NCBI RefSeq assembly: GCF_023517775.1
Contig: NZ_CP082904.1
Location: 682,001-746,000, forward strand
DNA from: Mixta hanseatica
GTDB taxonomy: Bacteria > Pseudomonadota > Gammaproteobacteria > Enterobacterales > Enterobacteriaceae
Reading direction: 5' to 3'
Length of the DNA: 64,000 nucleotides
Part shown: positions 45,398-54,357 of the stretch, piece by piece
Position numbering within the stretch: the stretch's first letter is position 1
How the letters are laid out: each line of letters opens with the position of its first letter
Notes under the pieces: model-generated
Told to the model about the DNA's origin: nothing
Seen by the model: the letters and a program-made list of their open reading frames with translations, nothing else
Databases searched by the model: none
Program-made: the position numbers and the translations under genes

Positions 45398-45729
45398 ATG
45401 TATAATGAGGTATCGCTTACACAGCCAGGAATATGGCTTAACTGGCTGCATATAATTTTATCTACTGTATTAGCCGTAATTTTCTTTTTTTTGAAAAAAA
45501 AGCAGGTCGGGTTAAATACGGTACTCGTTGTTCTGGTGTTTATCGGCGTGTTAGTTGCTGGCGCTTTACAATATATTATATTTTGTTATGGCATGGATGC
45601 CGTTTTTTCTTTTTTGGTTTAATGCCAAGAGATCCATTTTGGTGGAGGCTAAGCGCACTTTTTTTTGCGATAGTTTATGGGCTTATGTTGCCCGTAAAAG
45701 AGCATAAAAATAAAGGAGATGATGGTTGA
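45398..45729 (+). CDS. Small membrane protein(s), possibly a frameshifted immunity gene
   Basis: The frame 45398-45622 encodes 74 residues with two hydrophobic helices. Its TAA overlaps an ATG (TAATG) at 45622 that opens a 35-codon frame with a further helix (RDPFWWRLSALFFAIVYG LMLPVK) ending at 45729. Either two coupled small genes, or one three-helix membrane protein split by a -1 slip in the T-rich tract at 45603-45617. Placement behind the broken DUF4225-like gene suggests its immunity partner; this is inference. Confidence 0.45.
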
Positions 45730-45867
45730 GTTCGCCCTTAATTAATACGCTGCTATGGATATCATCAATATCATCATGCCAATTAAAAAGTAGACTGAAA
45801 CATTATTTAATTCGTTAATTTCAAATCAAGCCTTTTTCCACACTTAACTTATCCGTCAGAGATCATC

Positions 45868-48480
45868 ATGTCAGAAATCAGCCGCGCCGTACTGTTCGGC
45901 AAACTGGACACGCTATTATTTACTTCGCTGGAGAGCGCGACGGCCTTTTGTAAGCTGCGCGGCAACCCCTATGTTGAACTGGTTCACTGGCTGCATCAGC
46001 TGATGCAGCATCAGGATGGCGATCTGCAGCAGCTGATCCGCTATTTCTCCCTTGATGAAGAGGCGTTAACACGCGATATCGTCGCCGCGTTGGATCGCCT
46101 GCCGCGCGGAGCCAGTGCGGTTTCTGATCTCTCAGAGCATATCGACAGCGCCGTCGAACGCGCCTGGGTTTACGGCTCGCTGAAATTCGGCGTAAGCCGG
46201 ATTCGCGGCGGTCACTTGCTGATCGGCATGCTAAAAACCTTTAACCTCGCCAACGTGCTGAAAAGCATTTCGCCGCAGTTCAGCCGCCTGAGCGCCGATC
46301 TGCTGATGGACCAGTTCGACGCTATTTTCGCTAACAGTAAAGAGGCGCAGCAGACCGCCGCGCAGCCGGAAGCGACGCTGGCTGCGCCACAGCAGCAAGG
46401 CACGCTGGCGCAGTATGCCCAGGATCTGACGGCGCGAGCGCGCGAAGGCAAAATCGATCCGGTCGCCGGTCGCGATGAAGAGATCCGTCAGATGGTGGAT
46501 ATTCTGATGCGCCGTCGGCAAAACAATCCGTTACTGACCGGCGAAGCGGGCGTGGGTAAAACAGCGGTGGTAGAAGGGCTGGCGTTGCGTATTGCCGCAG
46601 GTGACGTGCCGCCGCCACTGCGTGATGTTCAGCTTTGGCTGCTGGATATGGGCATGCTGCAGGCGGGGGCCGGTATGAAAGGCGAATTTGAGGCGCGTCT
46701 GCAGGCGCTGATTAATGAAGTGCAGTCCAGCCCAACGCCGATTGTGTTGTTTATTGACGAAATTCATACGCTGGTGGGCGCTGGTGGGCAGCAGGGCACT
46801 GGCGATGCCGCCAACCTGTTAAAACCGGCGCTGGCGCGCGGTCAACTGCGTACTATCGGCGCGACCACCTGGGCAGAATACAAAAAATATATTGAGAAAG
46901 ATCCGGCGCTGACCCGTCGTTTCCAGACGGTGCAGGTGCATGAGCCTGACGAAGAAAAAGCGCTGCTGATGCTGCGCAGCACCGTCAGCATGCTGGAAAA
47001 ACATCATCATGTGTTATTGCTGGATGAGGCGGTCAGCGCGGCGGTGAAGCTTTCTCATCGCTATATCCCGGCGCGTCAGCTGCCGGATAAGGCAGTGGCG
47101 CTGCTGGATACCGCCTGCGCTCGCGTAGCCGTCAGCCAGGGCGCGCAGCCGCCGCAGCTGGAAGATTGTCTGCACCGTATCGCCGCGCTGGAAATTGAGC
47201 GCGAAATTGCCGAGCGTGAAGCACGGCTTTCATCCGGCGCTAGCGAGCGGATCGCGCAGCTGGACGCAGAGCTGGAGACGCTGAATCAGGAACGCGATGC
47301 GCTGACGGCGCGCTGGCAGCAGGAGCGTGAACGGGTGGAAACGATTATCGCTCTACGCGCGCAGCTGTACGGCGAGCAGGTGGACGATGTTGCGGCGCTG
47401 CAACAGCAGCTGGCGGAGCAACAACAGGCGCTCAGCGCGCTGCAGGGCGACGCGCCTCTGCTATTCGCGGCGGTTGATGCCAACGTAGTGGCGGCGGTGG
47501 TTTCCGACTGGACCGGCATCCCGCTGGGACGGATGGTGAAAAATGAGATCGACGCGGTGCTGAATCTGGCCGATACGCTCAGCGAGCGCGTGATTGGACA
47601 GCATCACGGCCTGGAGCTGATCGCTAAACGCGTCCGCACCTCGCGTGCGCGGCTGGACGATCCGAATAAGCCGGTCGGCGTATTTATACTATGCGGCCCT
47701 TCCGGCGTGGGGAAAACCGAAACCGCGCTGGCGCTGGCTGAATCCCTGTACGGCGGCGAGCAGAACATCATCACCATCAATATGAGCGAGTTCCAGGAAG
47801 CGCATACTGTCTCCACACTGAAAGGCGCGCCTCCGGGCTATGTCGGCTACGGTGAAGGCGGCGTGTTAACGGAAGCGGTAAGGCGGCGTCCTTACAGCGT
47901 GGTGCTGTTGGATGAAATTGAAAAAGCGCATCCGGATGTGCATGAGATCTTTTTCCAGGTGTTTGATAAAGGCTGGATGGAGGATGGCGAAGGGCGTCAT
48001 ATCGATTTCCGCAATACCATCATTATTCTGACCTCTAACGTCGGCACCCAGCTAATTAGCGCTATGTGCGCCGATCCCGAGCTGATGCCAGAGCCGGAAG
48101 CGCTTTCCACCGCGCTGCGCGCACCGCTGCTGGAAGTCTTTCCACCGGCTCTGCTTGGTCGTTTGCTGGTTGTGCCTTACTATCCGTTAAGCGATACAAT
48201 GCTGGCCGAGATTGTTCGCCTGCAGCTAAAACGCATCCAGCGTCGTCTTGAAGAAAATCACGGGATCATCTCGCAAATCGATGAGAGCGTGATCGGCCAG
48301 ATTGTCCAGCGTTGCACCGAAGTGGAATCGGGCGGACGCATGGTCGATGCCATCCTGACCAATACGCTGCTGCCGCAAATGAGCCAGATACTGCTCACGG
48401 CCAGCGCGCATGATCAGCGCTACCGTCACCTGCGCGTCAGTTTTGACCTGGGTGAGTTTCAGTGTCAGTTTGAGGCGTAA
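45868..48480 (+). CDS. tssH: T6SS sheath-recycling ATPase TssH (ClpV)
   Basis: An 870-residue Clp/Hsp100 AAA+ ATPase which disassembles contracted TssBC sheath. N-terminal Clp-N-like domain, first AAA module with Walker [10 protein letters not shown] and Walker [10 protein letters not shown], a middle coiled coil (about 430-520, Glu/Gln/Ala-rich), and a second module with GPSGVGKTE and [14 protein letters not shown]. The C-terminal D2-small domain is complete. Separated from tssG by about 1 kb of decayed cargo. Confidence 0.97.
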   Translation: MSEISRAVLFGKLDTLLFTSLESATAFCKLRGNPYVELVHWLHQLMQHQDGDLQQLIRYFSLDEEALTRDIVAALDRLPRGASAVSDLSEHIDSAVERAWVYGSLKFGVSRIRGGHLLIGMLKTFNLANVLKSISPQFSRLSADLLMDQFDAIFANSKEAQQTAAQPEATLAAPQQQGTLAQYAQDLTARAREGKIDPVAGRDEEIRQMVDILMRRRQNNPLLTGEAGVGKTAVVEGLALRIAAGDVPPPLRDVQLWLLDMGMLQAGAGMKGEFEARLQALINEVQSSPTPIVLFIDEIHTLVGAGGQQGTGDAANLLKPALARGQLRTIGATTWAEYKKYIEKDPALTRRFQTVQVHEPDEEKALLMLRSTVSMLEKHHHVLLLDEAVSAAVKLSHRYIPARQLPDKAVALLDTACARVAVSQGAQPPQLEDCLHRIAALEIEREIAEREARLSSGASERIAQLDAELETLNQERDALTARWQQERERVETIIALRAQLYGEQVDDVAALQQQLAEQQQALSALQGDAPLLFAAVDANVVAAVVSDWTGIPLGRMVKNEIDAVLNLADTLSERVIGQHHGLELIAKRVRTSRARLDDPNKPVGVFILCGPSGVGKTETALALAESLYGGEQNIITINMSEFQEAHTVSTLKGAPPGYVGYGEGGVLTEAVRRRPYSVVLLDEIEKAHPDVHEIFFQVFDKGWMEDGEGRHIDFRNTIIILTSNVGTQLISAMCADPELMPEPEALSTALRAPLLEVFPPALLGRLLVVPYYPLSDTMLAEIVRLQLKRIQRRLEENHGIISQIDESVIGQIVQRCTEVESGGRMVDAILTNTLLPQMSQILLTASAHDQRYRHLRVSFDLGEFQCQFEA

Positions 48481-48507
48481 GCTTTAGCTATCAGAGAGTT
48501 GTCCATC

Positions 48508-49962
48508 ATGGCAGAACACGATAACAACCGGACGGTGCCCAACGCATTGCCGATTGGGTACCGTTTTAATGAGTTTGAAATAAGGGAAGTAATTGGCGGC
48601 GGCGGTTTCGGCATCGTTTATCGAGCCTGGGATCACCAGCTTGAGCGCACTATCGCAATCAAAGAGTTTATGCCTGCTTCGCTGGCGGTACGCAGCGACG
48701 ATCTCAACCTGGTATTGCGCAGCGAACGCTTTAGCAAAACGTTTCATGCCGGTCTGAACAGCTTTATTCAGGAAGCCCGGCTGCTGGCGCGTTTTAACCA
48801 TCCGAACCTGCTGCACGTGTTGCGTTTCTGGGTGCAGAACGATACCGCCTATATGGGAACGGTATTTTACAGCGGCACCACGCTGTCGCGCCTGGCCGCC
48901 GAGCGCCCCGATCTGGTGAATGAAACCTGGATTCGTCGCTTGCTGCCGCCGCTGTTCGGCGCCATCAACACCATTCATCAGGAAGGCTATCTGCATCGCG
49001 ATATTTCACTGGATAACATTCAGATCCAGGAAAATATGATGCCGGTTCTGCTCGACTTCGGTTCGGCGCGTCAGACCATCGGCAATCTCTCTGACGAGAC
49101 CGAAACCATGCTGCGTCCCGGCTTTGCGCCGATTGAGCAGTACAGCGACAACAATGAAAGCGAGCAGGGCCCCTGGACGGATATCTATGCGCTGGGCGCG
49201 GTACTACATACTCTGATTACCGGCGCGCCGCCGCCAGTGAGCGTGGTGCGCAGCATTGAGGATAACTATCAGCCGCTGGCGGAACAGCGCCCGGCCGGTT
49301 TCTCGCTGCCGCTGCTGCACGCTATCGATAAAGCGCTGTCGCTGAAGCCGGAAGATCGTCCGCAGTCGATCGATGCCTTCGCCGCGCTTATGGAACTGTC
49401 AGTTTCCGATCTGAACGATATTCTCAACGTAAATATCGAAGGGCCGGGCACCATGCTGGTGCCGGTTGAGCCGGAAGCGGAAGCGCCGGCGACCGTATCG
49501 CCGCTGAAGCGCTATATGTGGCCGGGGTTAGCTGCTGCGGGCGTGCTGGTGGGTATTGCCGTCGGCGCTATGCTTGCCGGTAACGGCGATGCTACGCCAG
49601 ACACCGCTGCCGTACAGTCGCAGAGCGAGCAGGCGCCAGCCGCCGCGAGCGCGCCGCTGCAAACTGCTGCTAACAGCGCGGCAACGCAAACGTCAGCGGC
49701 CAGCAAGCCGCAGTCTGCTGAGCAGCCGGAAGCGCCGCCGCCGGAACCGATCGCGCAGATTTATATCAAACTGCGGCTGGGCGATGATGTCGCGTTAAAC
49801 GGCAATCAGCAGGCGCTGGTGCCATCGCCTAGCGGTTTTGCCTCGCTACAGCTGCCGCCGGGTGAATACAGGTTTACCGTGACCAATCAGGGAACATCGC
49901 GCGAGCAGAAAATAAAAGTCGATCGCGCCGGCGTCTGGTTGATTAATCCGCAAAGCTGGTGA
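48508..49962 (+). CDS. ppkA: T6SS Ser/Thr protein kinase PpkA, 3' end formed by IS1
   Basis: A 484-residue membrane kinase that phosphorylates Fha to activate the T6SS. Kinase domain about residues 20-290: glycine loop IGGGGFGIVY, ATP-binding Lys in IAIKEF, catalytic LHRDISLDN and LLDFGS. One membrane helix near 335-355 and a low-complexity Ala/Gln/Pro region follow; the C-terminal 65 residues resemble a PEGA-type periplasmic domain. The TGA stop at 49960-49962 is supplied by the left end of IS1, which starts at 49958, so the original end of the protein may be missing, though the domain looks close to complete. Start is the ATG at 48508. Confidence 0.9.
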   Translation: MAEHDNNRTVPNALPIGYRFNEFEIREVIGGGGFGIVYRAWDHQLERTIAIKEFMPASLAVRSDDLNLVLRSERFSKTFHAGLNSFIQEARLLARFNHPNLLHVLRFWVQNDTAYMGTVFYSGTTLSRLAAERPDLVNETWIRRLLPPLFGAINTIHQEGYLHRDISLDNIQIQENMMPVLLDFGSARQTIGNLSDETETMLRPGFAPIEQYSDNNESEQGPWTDIYALGAVLHTLITGAPPPVSVVRSIEDNYQPLAEQRPAGFSLPLLHAIDKALSLKPEDRPQSIDAFAALMELSVSDLNDILNVNIEGPGTMLVPVEPEAEAPATVSPLKRYMWPGLAAAGVLVGIAVGAMLAGNGDATPDTAAVQSQSEQAPAAASAPLQTAANSAATQTSAASKPQSAEQPEAPPPEPIAQIYIKLRLGDDVALNGNQQALVPSPSGFASLQLPPGEYRFTVTNQGTSREQKIKVDRAGVWLINPQSW

Positions 49963-50012
49963 TGCTGCCAACTTACTGATTTAGTGTATGATGGTGTTTT
50001 TGAGGTGCTCCA

Positions 50013-50288
50013 GTGGCTTCTGTTTCTATCAGCTGTCCCTCCTGTTCAGCTACTGACGGGGTGGTGCGTAACGGCAAAAGCACCGCCGGACATCAGCGCT
50101 ATCTCTGCTCTCACTGCCGTAAAACATGGCAACTGCAGTTCACTTACACCGCTTCTCAACCCGGTACGCACCAGAAAATCATTGATATGGCCATGAATGG
50201 CGTTGGATGCCGGGCAACTGCCCGCATTATGGGCGTTGGCCTCAACACGATTTTACGTCACTTAAAAAACTCAGGCCGCAGTCGGTAA
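50013..50288 (+). CDS. insA: IS1 protein InsA
   Basis: The 91-residue IS1 repressor/DNA-binding protein with a Cys4 zinc ribbon (CPSCSATDG ... CSHCRKTW) and helix-turn-helix ([20 protein letters not shown]). It binds the IS1 ends. Intact, typical length. Confidence 0.97.
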
Positions 50289-50710
50289 CCTCGCGCATAC
50301 AGCCGGGCAGTGACGTCATCGTCTGCGCGGAAATGGACGAACAGTGGGGCTATGTCGGGGCTAAATCGCGCCAGCGCTGGCTGTTTTACGCGTATGACAG
50401 GCTCCGGAAGACGGTTGTTGCGCACGTATTCGGTGAACGCACTATGGCGACGCTGGGGCGTCTTATGAGCCTGCTGTCACCCTTTGACGTGGTGATATGG
50501 ATGACGGATGGCTGGCCGCTGTATGAATCCCGCCTGAAGGGAAAGCTGCACGTAATCAGCAAGCGATATACGCAGCGAATTGAGCGGCATAACCTGAATC
50601 TGAGGCAGCACCTGGCACGGCTGGGACGGAAGTCGCTGTCGTTCTCAAAATCGGTGGAGCTGCATGACAAAGTCATCGGGCATTATCTGAACATAAAACA
50701 CTATCAATAA
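50207..50710 (+). CDS. insB: IS1 transposase InsB (made as InsAB' by -1 frameshift)
   Basis: The 167-codon IS1 catalytic frame with the DDE residues ([41 protein letters not shown]). The active transposase arises by -1 frameshifting on the A6C motif in the insA-insB overlap (around 50262-50268, ACTTAAAAAACTC). Intact, so the element could still move. Confidence 0.95.
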
Positions 50711-50755
50711 GTTGGAGTCATTACCGAAAAATCCAGATCTTCCTCGCTTATTTTT

Positions 50756-50914
50756 TTATCTGCTGTCGACGATAAGCGTCAGGCACTCTTCTGAAATTTT
50801 CACCGTGATGCCGGTGCTGAATCCGGCCTCCTTCAGCTTGAGTGCTGGCGTACTAGTATCGCCCTGCTTTGACCGGTAGCCGATCTTAAGATGGCGCTGG
50901 GGTTTGGATATCAT
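50756..50914 (-). pseudogene. SymE-like toxin remnant
   Basis: A 52-codon frame on the minus strand reading YRSKQGDTSTPALKLK then EAGFSTGITVKISEECLTLI. This follows the SymE toxin pattern (YR....P.L.LKG.WL.EAGF..G..V.V....CLVI) but lacks the GxWL piece and the C-terminal extension of full SymE proteins (about 110 residues). It lies 31 bp from IS1. SymE genes are common companions of Rhs loci. Could be a short natural variant; a decayed copy seems likelier. Confidence 0.5.
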
Positions 50915-51056
50915 ATTCTTAACCTAATGATTAGATTATAAAATATTCAGATAGGTGAATCTATCATAGTGTAGCGGTAGTCATATGAACTATGAAGCAA
51001 TGTTTATTGTAATTTATATACAAAACTGACGGTACGATCCAAACTCAGGTTAGATC

Positions 51057-51143
51057 GTGCGACCTGAGCCGATAGGGCTGGCCGGCGGGATAAACCTGTA
51101 CCAGTATGCGCCTGATCCGCTGAATTGGATTGATCTAAGCCGG
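51057..51143 (+). pseudogene. Rhs core-end fragment (first tip junction)
   Basis: The frame RPEPIGLAGGINLYQYAPDP LNWIDLS is the C-terminal border of an Rhs core, where a variable toxin tip normally begins. It is preceded by unrelated AT-rich DNA and no core, and is followed by a terminator-like hairpin (51138-51170, AGCCGGAA/TTCCGGCT then ATTTTTT) rather than a credible toxin. The frame stays open to 51416 but the sequence beyond the motif is low in plausibility. Confidence 0.75.
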
Positions 51144-51387
51144 AAACGATCGCGACGATCCTTCCGGCTATTTTTTACCTGCTGTTTAGTGCAACGATCA
51201 GACATCAATCCCCGTCTCGATCACTATCTCGCCATCTCCGCCCCGTGCGGCTCCCACCGCGATAAACCCCGGTTCAACAGCAAACGACTAATGGCAGCGG
51301 CTGTCGCCGCTGCTATGATGCGAGGCAGGCAGACAGGGACGTCACAGCATGGCGGTAGCGTGCCCGGGGCTAAAAGTGCGCTAAAAA

Positions 51388-51762
51388 GTGCGACTGCATC
51401 AGGATCGTCCCTATGATCCGATCGGGCTGCAGGGCGGGATAAACCTGTACCAGTATGCGCCTAATCCGCTGGGGTTACGTAAGTGTTCGTTTTCACGAAA
51501 ACCTAAAAAAGTAAAATCAAAGTCAACAGGAAGAACTAAAGTAAGAAATAAAAATGAAGAATTCGCAATGGATCATGTAAAGAAACATCCAGAGAATGGA
51601 ATAGAAATAATTAAGCCTGATCAAATTGGTGACCCTCATTTTAAAGAAAAGGGTTGGTCAAAAGTGGAACAAAAAATTAATGTCGTAAATGTTCACTACA
51701 TGGAAAAAATAGATAAAGCGGGTAAGATGACCCATGTCACTCATTTTAAAATAAAAGATTAA
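51388..51762 (+). CDS. Rhs C-terminal toxin tip (displaced), unknown activity
   Basis: A 124-codon frame that opens with an Rhs core end (DPIGLQGGINLYQYAPNPLG) and continues into a distinct, AT-rich, Lys-rich tip of about 95 residues (EEFAMDHVKKHPENGIEIIK, GDPHFKEKGWSKVEQKI, HYMEKIDKAGKMTHVTHFKI). The tip contains several His, Asp and Glu residues in positions compatible with a nuclease, but I recognise no named toxin family. It has no core upstream and so is probably silent unless recombined onto an intact rhs gene elsewhere. A small gene 2 bp downstream would be its immunity. Confidence 0.65.
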   Translation: MRLHQDRPYDPIGLQGGINLYQYAPNPLGLRKCSFSRKPKKVKSKSTGRTKVRNKNEEFAMDHVKKHPENGIEIIKPDQIGDPHFKEKGWSKVEQKINVVNVHYMEKIDKAGKMTHVTHFKIKD

Positions 51763-51764
51763 CT

Positions 51765-52097
51765 ATGAAATTTATTTATAAAAATGATAAAGGGAAGGAT
51801 GACCATTGGAAACAATGTGAGAAAATTCATGCTCCTTTTATAGAGCTAAATAGAGTTAGCAATGAATGTATTAATGTTTTCTATGATATAACAAACTACC
51901 AACTTGATTTTGAGGAAATATCCAATTATATCAATAAATTATATTCTGCTTATGTGGAATTTTTTATGTTCTCCGATCCTATGATTACGGGTTTATATGA
52001 TCAATATTATTTCTTTAATTTAATAGTGAAAAGTGAACATGCTGAATTTATAGCAGGAAAATTATACGATTACCTCTTATTTCGGTTAAATAGTTAG
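51765..52097 (+). CDS. Putative immunity protein for the Rhs tip
   Basis: A 110-residue acidic, aromatic-rich cytoplasmic protein without signal peptide, starting 2 bp after the Rhs tip stop. AT content is as high as that of the tip and much higher than flanking chromosomal genes. Motifs such as FYDITNYQLDFEEISNYINK and YDQYYFFNLIVKSEHAEF do not match any family I know. Position and composition are those of a RhsI-type immunity gene; a cytoplasmic location would fit a tip acting in the cytoplasm. Confidence 0.65.
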   Translation: MKFIYKNDKGKDDHWKQCEKIHAPFIELNRVSNECINVFYDITNYQLDFEEISNYINKLYSAYVEFFMFSDPMITGLYDQYYFFNLIVKSEHAEFIAGKLYDYLLFRLNS

Positions 52098-52261
52098 TGA
52101 AAATTCGGAAAGATCACCTTATCCGCAATGTTAGGATGGGTCTGTTAAAGCTCAGCAAAGCTTTTCCGATAAAAAATGTCTGTTACCGAAATTATTGAGC
52201 ATTAATGTGCTGTTATCGCCGCATTGCAGGTGTATCTCACGTTATGCCGACTGGCTCAGAA

Positions 52262-52600
52262 GAATGCGCCGCCGCTGACAGATAACCGTCTGCGAATACT
52301 TGGTGACTGCCGCTGGGACTATGACGCGCACGGCAACGTCACGGAGAAACGCGCCGGCCACCATACCGTGCAGCGTTTCCGCTGGAACGCGGAGCATCAG
52401 CTGGAAGCGGCGGTGACCCGGCGCAACGGTACGGAACAGCGAACCCGCTACGGCTACGATGCATTCGGACGGCGCAGCTGGAAGCAGGACGCCTCTGGCG
52501 TGACGCACTTTATCTGGGACGGCAACCGGCTGCTGAACGGGCAGCCGCAGGGAAAAGCAGTGACCACACGCTTCGTATGGAACGGCTTCCTTGCCTGTTT
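52262..52600 (+). pseudogene. Rhs core fragment with YD repeats
   Basis: The frame contains NRLRILGDCRWDYDAHGNVT, FRWNAEHQLEAAVTRRNGTE and YGYDAFGRRSWKQDASGVTH, the YD-repeat part of an Rhs core that normally lies some hundreds of residues before the tip. Here it lies downstream of a tip and an immunity gene, so order is not that of one gene. It has no start of its own and its frame runs past the Rhs similarity into the antisense of treC. Confidence 0.8.
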
Positions 52601-52632
52601 TCTCTACGATCTCCACTGCCTGACTCATCCAC

Positions 52633-54309
52633 TTACCGCAGCCTGTTTTCATCAGCGTGGCAATGCCACCAGACCGCTTCGAACGGGCGCAGCGTCATGG
52701 CGTTAGGGCTAGCGGCGGTTTCGGCATAGTTGCTCATCAGCATTTGCCACTCATCGTCAGCGTTATCCCACTGCCACGGCTGGCACTCGCGGCTTAGATT
52801 CGCTACCACCAGCAGCGTTTTCCCTTGCCACTGACGACGATAGCACCATACGGCTGGATGGTCTGGTAACAGATCCTGATAATCGCCCCAGGTTAATACC
52901 GGCAGGGTTTTGCGTAAGGCGATCAGCTGCTGATAGGTATAAAATACCGAGTCCGGATCATTAAGCGCGGCTTCAACATTAATTTCCGTCGCGTTATCGG
53001 CCAGCCCAATCCACGGCTCGCCATCGGTAAAGCCAGCGTTAGGCGAGGCATCCCACTGCATCGGCGTGCGGCTGTTATCACGCGACTTGCTGGCCAGAAT
53101 CGCCAGCAGCTCGTCGGCATCCCGTCCTTGCGCTCGCAGAGCGGCAAACATGTTGTGGCTTTCCACATCACGATAATCGGTAATGCGGTTGAAATGCGGG
53201 TTGGTCATACCGAGCTCTTCGCCCTGATAGATGTACGGCGTGCCCTGCATGCCGTGCAGCACCATCGCCAGCATCTTGGCCGCCGGAACCCGATATGCTC
53301 CCTCATCGCCAAAACGCGATACGATGCGCGGCTGATCGTGGTTACACCAGAACAGCGCATTCCATGCCACGTTGTGCATGCCATTTTGCCAGTGACGGAA
53401 CAGCGCCTTCAGCGCAATGTAGTCAGGTTTTGCCAGCGTCCACTTCTCGCCGCCGGGGTAATCCACCTTCAGATGATGAAAGTTAAAGGTCATCGACAGC
53501 TCGCGCCCATCCAGTGCGGCGTATTGTTGGCAGTTCGCTAACGATGTGGAAGACATCTCGCCCACGGTCATCAGGCCGCGCGGAGTAAAGACGTCGCGGC
53601 TCATCTCCTGCAAATACTCATGTATGCGCGGCCCGTCAGTATAGAAACGGCGACCATCACCGTGCATATCGCTGGGGAAGTCCTGATCTTTAGAGATCAG
53701 GTTAATCACGTCGAGGCGCAGACCATCCACGCCCCGATCGGCCCAGAACTCACAGACTTTTTTCAGCTCGCGGCGTACCTCAGGATTTTCCCAGTTAAGA
53801 TCCGCCTGCTCCGGCGCAAACAGATGCAAATAGTATTGCCCGCTTTCAGCGTGCCAGCGCCAGGCGTTGCCGCCAAATTTAGATTGCCAGTTATTCGGCA
53901 GCCTCTGTGGCGTGCCGTCACGCCAGATATAGAAATCACGGTACGGGCTTTCCTTATTTAGCGCTTCCCGAAACCAGGCATGCTGGGTGGAGGTGTGGTT
54001 AAACACCATATCCAGCACGATACGCATGTTGCGCGCATGCGCCTGTTCCACCAGCTCTTCGAAATCGTTCTGCGTGCCGTAGGCCGGGTCGATGGCGGTA
54101 TAGTTCGCCACATCGTAGCCGTTATCCACCTGTGGGGAGATATAGAACGGCGTCAGCCAGATGGCATCTATCCCCAGCGTTTGCAGATAATCGAGACGTG
54201 AAATGATGCCGCGCAGATCGCCGGTGCCGCGACCGGTCGTGTCCTGAAAGCTTTTGGGATAAATTTGGTAGATAACGCCGTTCTGCCACCAGTGTGGAAC
54301 TGTACTCAT
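52633..54309 (-). CDS. treC: Trehalose-6-phosphate hydrolase TreC
   Basis: A cytoplasmic GH13 enzyme splitting trehalose-6-phosphate into glucose and glucose-6-phosphate, 558 residues from the ATG at 54309 (AGGAATCAATT upstream). N-terminus PHWWQNGVIYQIYPKSFQDT and catalytic sites VDGLRLDVINLI (nucleophile Asp), VGEMSS (acid Glu) and CNHDQPRIVSRFGDE (Asp) match E. coli TreC very closely. Partner of treB, 48 bp apart. The 3' end abuts the Rhs debris, with no terminator seen. Confidence 0.96.
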   Translation of the reverse strand: MSTVPHWWQNGVIYQIYPKSFQDTTGRGTGDLRGIISRLDYLQTLGIDAIWLTPFYISPQVDNGYDVANYTAIDPAYGTQNDFEELVEQAHARNMRIVLDMVFNHTSTQHAWFREALNKESPYRDFYIWRDGTPQRLPNNWQSKFGGNAWRWHAESGQYYLHLFAPEQADLNWENPEVRRELKKVCEFWADRGVDGLRLDVINLISKDQDFPSDMHGDGRRFYTDGPRIHEYLQEMSRDVFTPRGLMTVGEMSSTSLANCQQYAALDGRELSMTFNFHHLKVDYPGGEKWTLAKPDYIALKALFRHWQNGMHNVAWNALFWCNHDQPRIVSRFGDEGAYRVPAAKMLAMVLHGMQGTPYIYQGEELGMTNPHFNRITDYRDVESHNMFAALRAQGRDADELLAILASKSRDNSRTPMQWDASPNAGFTDGEPWIGLADNATEINVEAALNDPDSVFYTYQQLIALRKTLPVLTWGDYQDLLPDHPAVWCYRRQWQGKTLLVVANLSRECQPWQWDNADDEWQMLMSNYAETAASPNAMTLRPFEAVWWHCHADENRLR

Positions 54310-54357
54310 AATTGATTCCTGCAAATGCAAAGAGGGCGCAACTGCGCCCTGAAAAAG

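Larger units (their letters stand above)
49958..50725 (+). mobile_element. IS1 insertion sequence, complete (768 bp)
   Basis: Begins GGTGATGCTGCCAACTTACT and ends AGTTGGAGTCATTACC, the IS1 terminal inverted repeats, with exactly the canonical 768 bp between. Both insA and insB are intact. The flanks (CGCAAAGCT on the left, GAAAAATCC on the right) do not form the expected 8-9-bp target duplication, which points to an IS1-mediated adjacent deletion or recombination between copies. Confidence 0.97.

Noticed and set aside
51144..51416. Continuation of the first Rhs core end as a toxin tip
   Set aside because: Sequence after the core-end motif passes through a terminator-like hairpin and has no toxin-like composition or immunity partner; probably debris.
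52224..52706. 160-codon plus-strand frame taken as one Rhs protein
   Set aside because: Only the first two thirds match an Rhs core; the last 35 or so residues are antisense of treC. Treated as a fragment.
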